From contig CP136067.1 of assembly GCA_032622095.1 (NCBI GenBank), forward strand, positions 93,858,707 to 93,922,706: 64,000 nucleotides of DNA, read 5' to 3'. Both the position numbers and the translations under genes were made by a program. Numbering within the stretch: the stretch's first letter is position 1; every line of letters starts with the position of its first letter. This document shows, piece after piece, positions 60,901 to 64,000 of the stretch. Below the pieces are notes generated by a model. The model was given only the letters and a program-made list of their open reading frames with translations, was not told the DNA's origin and did not search any database. This DNA is from Siphonodentalium dalli (lineage: Eukaryota > Mollusca > Scaphopoda > Gadilida > Siphonodentaliidae).

Positions 60901-63900
60901 GAACTTACGGATGGACCACTAACATTTTTTAAAGTTTTTAGAAATTTGAACAAATTTGCCAATATCAAAATATTTCGTGAAAGAGGCCATAATTTGATTG
61001 AAAAGAAACCGATCATATTTAGAATAAAATATGAAGGAATTCTGCAAATGTCAGACACACTATATCCAGGCTTGTTTGTTAAGAGTAGATAGTCTGGTCG
61101 ATAAAAGGTTTGACCTAGAATAAATTTGGACTAAGTTGGTTTTTATTCCATTTTGAAGAGGAATATATCCTCTACAACATATCCAAAATCCGCTAAAACC
61201 GTTTTGAGCAAACTTTTTTTACAGAGATTTTAAAATATGCCCATTTTTCGACCTTGTGAAGTACGTTTTTCTACAATATCCCTAATCGGCGACACCAAAA
61301 TGCATTAATCCTCCATCCGATATACCAGTTTGTGTGAAATTACTGTATAGGGGGGGCGAATAGAGCGACAAGGACCGAAAATAATGCAATCGCGGCGATG
61401 AAATGGCTGTCAGAATGGCCACAACTCCAATCAATGCTACGATGAAAGCAACATATTGGATAACCACCTATAAGCGAAAATACACATTGGTAATTAATAC
61501 ATTGGTAATTATATATCTTTAAAGGTACACATATAATTAAAATCAGATCTATCTGAATGATTTATCGATCACTGCAACGCATGTTAACCCAGTGATTTAC
61601 GTTCCTGTTTTCTGCTTAGAATGCATCAAACAGTCGGGCCAAAAACAGTTATTTCGGGCATGCAACACACGAAGTAATATTTTGTCACACAGTGCGTGGT
61701 AGTTTCATTTGGAATGATGATTAATTATTGAATGTAACGCAGAAACTGAAGTGCACACCCTTGCTGTGTAAATACTAATTATATTTCCGGAAGTTTCAAT
61801 ACTCTCCGTGATAATAAACCATACACGTATGTCGTAATGCTGATTATACTTTAAAGAATCACTCATCTTTTCAACAGAATAGTACGCTATCTCACTAGGT
61901 CGAAGAGACTGTACATCGTACATTTTATTTAATACCATATTTCATGCTGCTTCCAAATCAGTTTCTTAGTAGACAATTTTTTTCAAATTACTTCAATCAG
62001 CACTTTACAATGGGAATATGTACCACACAATGCACACTATTAGTTTTCAGTATCTTGTTGTTTGAAATGATATTACCATTGCCACCCACATACTTGTGTT
62101 AAATATCAGGTCATCAGTGTTTAAAGTTATTAGTTCTGCATTTACCGTTCACTCAATGTTGCTATTTATGGTTTTGTCTGCAGCAGATATGTGTAACATT
62201 AGGGAGAATGGGTAAACCCGGCGATGCGGTTGCAGAAAAGGTAGTACGTCTCGCGTATATGTGGCCTTAGTGCATTTAAGCACATATAATTTCCAGGTAT
62301 AAAGACAGTCTCTGCCACAGAGTATGTAGGCAAATTTGGTTATGTTGAGAATTTATTGAAGATAGTCTATTATTCTCCTTTGTATTTTGATAAATTGCGT
62401 TCATGGTATACCACCATGTATTTGTGTGATAAAAACAAAATATTCGTGTTTAATCACTTGACCGGAGGCAACTATCACTACTATTATACGACACGGACAA
62501 TAGGATCTACACATTTTACCTAGTACCATATGAATAGCTCTCATACTGTTCTATAGTAGTGAATTTTGACATATTTGGTTTTGTAGATTTAAAAATAAAT
62601 GATTATCGGTCACATACGTGAGACTGTTTTCATTACATACATTTCTGCTTCCAGAAAAGGTCACATAATCAATACATCCCCATTAGATCACATTTAGCTG
62701 TTTAATTACACATATATTACAGGATTCAAGATAAATAGTACAGATAAAACTGCGTTATTCTTCTGTTTCTTGGCGCCCAAAAAGTCCATATTTAATCTTT
62801 GTTTGAAACCTGGCTTTCGTTTGCTCTCTCGCGAGGTACATTAGAGAGAATTCTTACATCCATTATTAAATGCTCCCCTTATACTCTGAAATCATTCTTC
62901 CCCGTATAATTCGAGGGCTTGTTCGTTCTTGTATGACTAGCTATTCAATTTTCCACAAATTGTAAATTTCATTCGATTTTGTCCATTTTGGCGGCCATAT
63001 TGGGATAGACATTCTACCGATATGGTTTATGACTAAGCATTGTTTGTGTGCATTTTATTTTATTACAAATTTGGTATAGTTGGCGCACCTACCACCGAAA
63101 TTCAGAATTTTTCGATACCAACTGCCATCATAGACGCCATCTTGGATTACAGAAAATGCTCAAAGCCGATTTTAGCGAATTTTGGATATGTTATAGGGGA
63201 TATATTCCTCTTCAAAATGGAATAGAAACCAACTTAGTCCAAATTTATTCTAGGTTGACCCTAAAATTTTAGTTTATCGACCACACTAATAATGAGACCT
63301 TCCATAATACTCACAATCGAAATAGGGAGACAATACTTTTATGAGGCCGACACAAATCATCTCCCTTTGTTGGTAGTCTGCTTCTGTTAGTCTGAGGGTG
63401 TCGTACAGTAACTTCATCTGTGATATCACCTGTATACAGAATTACAAATGGTAAGGTTAGTTAAACCGATAACTGGTTACTCGACTGTTAACGCTGTCTA
63501 TACTAAATGGATTCCTTCATCAGTTATGAAAGTAATTGCTGAATATAGGGTTGAAACTTTTATTGGTCAAAGGTTTGGCCAAATATAATTTTATTTTCCC
63601 TTTTTCGAAAAAATATTTTCAATGGCCACTGACAGCGTGAACCATTTAAAAGTCCTAGCAAATGAAGAAGAGAGTATAACATTCAAATGCTTAGCTTTCT
63701 GTAATAAATGGAATCTCCTAACCAGTTATAAATATATACATTGGAATGGTCTATAATTCATTTGGAGGTTGTTAAGGATATATGAGAAGACGACAGCTAG
63801 ACGAAATGATAATACAAGTGCAGAAGAATTCATATTCATTAGCGGGAAATGTTCAGATAATAAGTTGAACAAATGACCTATGGTTGAACTTATTATATGA

Positions 63901-64000
63901 ACATTTCCTAAGGGAACTAATGTACTCGTCAATGAGTATTTGGTATATAAAAGGTTAAAATGGAACTAAATTGGTTCAAGATAAGAAACTCACCGAGGAC
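45006..64000 (-). CDS. TUT1: TUT1, U6 snRNA terminal uridylyltransferase / Star-PAP (5' end outside window)
   Basis: The coding exons in transcript order are 64000-63994 (end only), 63429-63315, 58479-58376, 56346-56093, 53832-53609, 51897-51805, 49196-49060 and 45950-45006. From 63429 onward they join in phase into 623 residues plus a stop. FGSSVNGF followed by GCDMDIFID is the G-S helix and DxD of a noncanonical poly(A)/U polymerase, and KCDVSVNNR carries the third Asp. RYWAKQKEI, LSNYALSLL and FINVQDPFVLDHN belong to the PAP-associated region. The C-terminus (LISFQCVLEPLMES to the end) aligns with the KA-1-like RNA-binding domain that TUT1 has and generic TENTs lack. In other animals the enzyme adds uridines to U6 snRNA in the nucleus. 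The Pro-rich insertion of the vertebrate palm is reduced here to about 35 residues. Confidence 0.92.
45978..46335. mobile_element. CCCTTTC-type MITE with triplicated right end
   Basis: It starts taaccctttccacaacaatt. The segment cttattatctaacatttcct to gagtatttagtatagaaatg occurs three times (46130, 46200, 46265). Confidence 0.7.
46360..46665. mobile_element. CAAGCC-family MITE, half element
   Basis: It runs from tctatagtctcaattaacat through a hairpin at 46545-46630 to cacactatttgcaggcttgt. Confidence 0.7.
47213..47263. repeat. Short perfect hairpin
   Basis: cagtgggtaatttcaaggt is mirrored by accttgaaattacccactg, with a loop of about 10 bases. Confidence 0.85.
47264..49059. other. TUT1 intron stretch without recognised features
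   Basis: Open frames of 74 and 101 codons occur on the plus strand (48308-48532, 48616-48921). I recognise no domain, and neither has clear splice or start support. Confidence 0.5.
49060..49196 (-). CDS. TUT1: TUT1 exon: ELLAGFFKFY segment
   Basis: The exon encodes ELLAGFFKFYNNTSFESSVI and ends DDHGQMK before gtatgt. This matches the TUT1 segment before the LNVQDPF motif. Its acceptor (gtctctgtttcag) abuts a 35-bp array whose units carry a related acceptor-like sequence. Confidence 0.9.
49197..49940 (-). repeat. 35-bp array carrying acceptor-like sites next to a TUT1 exon
   Basis: About 20 units, on the minus strand ctctatgtcagatgctccac plus actaactacaagggt, lie upstream of exon 49060-49196. 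Each unit has a tctctatgtcag|atg resembling the true acceptor ctctgtttcag|atg. A block of 205 bp is itself duplicated (about 49440-49644 and 49645-49849). Confidence 0.9.
50680..50935. mobile_element. CAAGCC-family MITE, double hairpin
   Basis: It starts caagccttgaaatagtgtgt and ends with its mirror, like the 40223 copy. Flanking target duplications are not evident here. Confidence 0.85.
51013..51247. mobile_element. piggyBac-type MITE, palindromic family (right end eroded)
   Basis: It starts tttaaccctttcatgatggt, with two partial palindromes, and ends tcatagaagtgttaa. Confidence 0.65.
51805..51897 (-). CDS. TUT1: TUT1 exon: small linker exon
   Basis: The exon encodes PQEKKLTDGHKCYFTSDLKK and ITPTENQTSA. 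It is too short for open-reading-frame detection but is flanked by tatattcag and gtatgt. It joins its neighbours in phase, giving SADELLAGFF at the next junction. Confidence 0.85.
52058..52140. repeat. Copy of 53480-53560
   Basis: gtgagtgtgaatttagttag to ctgcaaatttttatttaa matches the later stretch with few changes. It belongs to the larger duplication around the TUT1 exon array. Confidence 0.75.
52915..53608 (-). repeat. Array of TUT1 exon tail plus donor, about 105-bp units
   Basis: Read on the minus strand, copies of the exon tail (ttagtagccgtgtatttgca to tcattatgtg|gtaaga) recur five times in the intron after exon 53609-53832. The farthest copy (52970-53040) is closest to the real exon. 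Confidence 0.9.
53609..53832 (-). CDS. TUT1: TUT1 exon: fingers/PAP-associated helices
   Basis: The exon encodes VAMRNTKLLDVYGRYDERVK, ALRYWAKQKEI and HKLSNYALSLLVAVYLQ. These are standard noncanonical PAP motifs. The tail of this exon with its donor is copied several times in the intron that follows it (52915-53560). Confidence 0.94.
53833..54887. other. TUT1 intron stretch without recognised features
   Basis: AT-rich sequence includes a short cluster of tacgtaca-like text near 54040-54110. I see no coding signal. Confidence 0.45.
54888..55072. mobile_element. CAGTAATGCCC MITE, copy 6 (centre deleted)
   Basis: The TA-flanked ends are cagtaatgctctaattaatc and the mirror attaattagagcattaatg. 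The centre around ggaaagctctc is lost. Confidence 0.88.
55225..55830. repeat. Dispersed repeat with duplicated module
   Basis: ttttgggacttctgt.tgt, gttagctatggccgggaaaa and ctgc occur at 55250 and 55630. The following text (gaccttgaccttcaaaatgg, ggacgaagtcgggtcacctg) looks like a retroposon end, but no tRNA boxes were found. Confidence 0.5.
56093..56346 (-). CDS. TUT1: TUT1 exon: shortened palm insertion and third catalytic Asp
   Basis: The exon encodes a linker of about 35 residues (SPKKGSLTLPFVPDAKSLTK), then LLSVILRQRCRDVKNIIVIP and FVYGPSKVKCDVSVNN. The Asp of KCDVS is the third catalytic acid. It ends at AG|gtttgt, and the next exon completes an Arg codon. Confidence 0.93.
56527..57657. 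mobile_element. piggyBac-type MITE (CCCTTTCAGTGCCAAG family) split by a hAT-like insertion
   Basis: TTAA lies at 56527-56530 and 57654-57657. The right part (57516-57653) matches the intact copy at 41317-41447; the left keeps only ccctttcag before the insertion. Confidence 0.9.
56540..57515. mobile_element. hAT-like non-autonomous element, 976 bp
   Basis: The termini tagtgttgaa and ttcaacacta are inverted. The 8 bp cctttcag at 56532-56539 is repeated at 57516-57523. Subterminal gactagtcgactagtcgac motifs occur on both sides. I recognise no transposase in the interior. Confidence 0.92.
57872..58213. mobile_element. piggyBac-type MITE, CCCTTTGCCAAGT family
   Basis: TTAA flanks lie at 57872-57875 and 58210-58213, with ends ccctttgccaag and ctctccaaaggg. 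Two copies of acgacatatatgtcgt lie near the left end, and one more partial copy occurs at 59228. Confidence 0.75.
58376..58479 (-). CDS. TUT1: TUT1 exon: nucleotidyltransferase motif with DxD
   Basis: The exon encodes CSVNQFGSSVNGFGVKGCDM and DIFIDLQGSGSTFK. It holds the Gly-Ser motif and the first two catalytic Asp residues (CDMD). The donor is gtacca. The acceptor at 58480-58481 is chosen over one at 58473-58474 because only it keeps the phase. Confidence 0.92.
58480..60460. other. TUT1 long intron, repeat-poor part
   Basis: AT-rich sequence has a poly-C tract at 59281-59290. I saw no exon candidate that would keep the TUT1 frame. Confidence 0.5.
60470..60895 (-). repeat. Dispersed repeat with GACGGACA microsatellite
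   Basis: Two related modules (gggtcataactcctttaaaa and gggccataactctgtaacaa, each followed by catattcgaactcgatctgt-like text) precede a gacagacggaca tract (60786-60830). The overlapping long open frames are a by-product of the repeat. Confidence 0.7.
61093..61205. repeat. Inverted repeat arm, partner at 63165-63285
   Basis: acctagaataaatttggact to tatatcctctacaacatatc is the reverse complement, with small changes, of 63175-63275. Confidence 0.8.
61282..61467 (-). other. Orphan open frame with membrane-like helix, inside TUT1 intron
   Basis: After a fair acceptor (ttttcgcttatag) the frame reads VVIQYVAFIVALIGVVAILT and closes 42 codons later at TAG. It cannot join the TUT1 exon at 63315 in phase. 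It could be a terminal exon of another gene or chance. I do not recognise it. Confidence 0.2.
61500..63160. other. TUT1 long intron, no recognised features
   Basis: AT-rich sequence with short open frames only. I see no convincing exon, RNA gene or complete repeat. Confidence 0.45.
63165..63285. repeat. Inverted repeat arm, partner at 61093-61205
   Basis: ttttagcgaattttggatat to tttattctaggttgac mirrors the other arm. The loop between the arms is about 2 kb. Confidence 0.8.
63315..63429 (-). CDS. TUT1: TUT1 exon: helix before the catalytic palm
   Basis: The exon encodes MKLLYDTLRLTEADYQQRE and LIKVLSPYFD, matching the segment of TUT1 just before FGSSVNGF. It ends one base into a codon, and the next exon supplies two. 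Splice sites are ctgtatacag and gtgagt. Skipping the 4.8-kb intron restores a continuous frame. Confidence 0.8.
63690..63957. mobile_element. CCCTTTCTATACT-type MITE, internally intact, ends drifted
   Basis: It contains ataaatggaatctcctaacc, gaaatgttcagataataagt and ttgaacttattatatgaaca, and ends tttggtatataaaaggttaa. A short fragment of the same family lies at 63490-63535. Confidence 0.65.
63994..64000 (-). CDS. TUT1: TUT1 exon, 3' end only (cut by window edge)
   Basis: The last bases, read on the minus strand, give CCTCG followed by the donor gtgagt at 63993-63988. This fits the exon preceding 63429, but only seven bases are visible. Confidence 0.4.

Noticed and set aside
60469-61092. Two long overlapping open frames (134 and 159 codons)
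   Set aside because: Both lie in a dispersed repeat with a GACGGACA tract. The peptide is translated microsatellite and has no domain.

Overview
This is an AT-rich animal genomic window: two spliced genes with long introns, packed with short DNA-transposon relatives, tRNA-derived SINEs and minisatellites. The repeat style and gene content suggest a lophotrochozoan, probably a mollusc. That is an inference; no sequence here names the species.

Gene 1 (+ strand, start codon 93, stop at 35301-35302) can be read as 24 exons whose phases all join, giving a predicted 1099-residue protein. Residues 1-108 resemble the N-terminal beta-sandwich of DZANK1 (chitobiase/Fn3-associated type, core TTDGSKP). 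Next come Ser/Arg-rich and low-complexity segments, a module of about 60 residues that I cannot name, and a Pro/Lys-rich linker. Two complete four-repeat annexin cores follow (about 436-750 and 780-1099), so the protein is an octa-annexin like ANXA6 in layout but with an unusual N-terminus. All eight type II calcium sites look intact. The cores share intron positions, phases and five exact exon lengths, which marks an internal tandem duplication.

Gene 2 (- strand, from beyond 64000 down to 45006) is TUT1, the U6 snRNA terminal uridylyltransferase (Star-PAP). The window holds the nucleotidyltransferase palm with all three catalytic Asp residues, the PAP-associated region and the C-terminal KA-1-like domain. 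The zinc finger and RRM lie outside the window. The two genes converge, with about 8 kb of repeat-rich intergenic DNA between them (36.5-44.2 kb).

The most unusual structure is a set of tandem arrays that begin on exon boundaries. After annexin exons 4, 6 and 9, and after TUT1 exon 53609-53832, the exon tail plus its 5' splice site is copied repeatedly into the intron. Annexin exon 12 and TUT1 exon 49060-49196 have the mirror situation at the 3' splice site. The coding tail and stop of the last TUT1 exon are copied about 15 times into the 3' flank. Six exons across two genes therefore carry decoy splice sites made from their own borders, plus one repeated stop region.

Other repeats include several TTAA/CCCTTT (piggyBac-type) MITE families, a CAAGCC-ended family with 8-bp target duplications, a TA-flanked long-hairpin family (six copies), a hAT-like element nested in a piggyBac-type MITE with a perfect 8-bp duplication, a Mutator-like 605-bp element with a 9-bp duplication, and three tRNA-derived SINEs. 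No rRNA, functional tRNA, CRISPR array or prokaryotic feature was seen.
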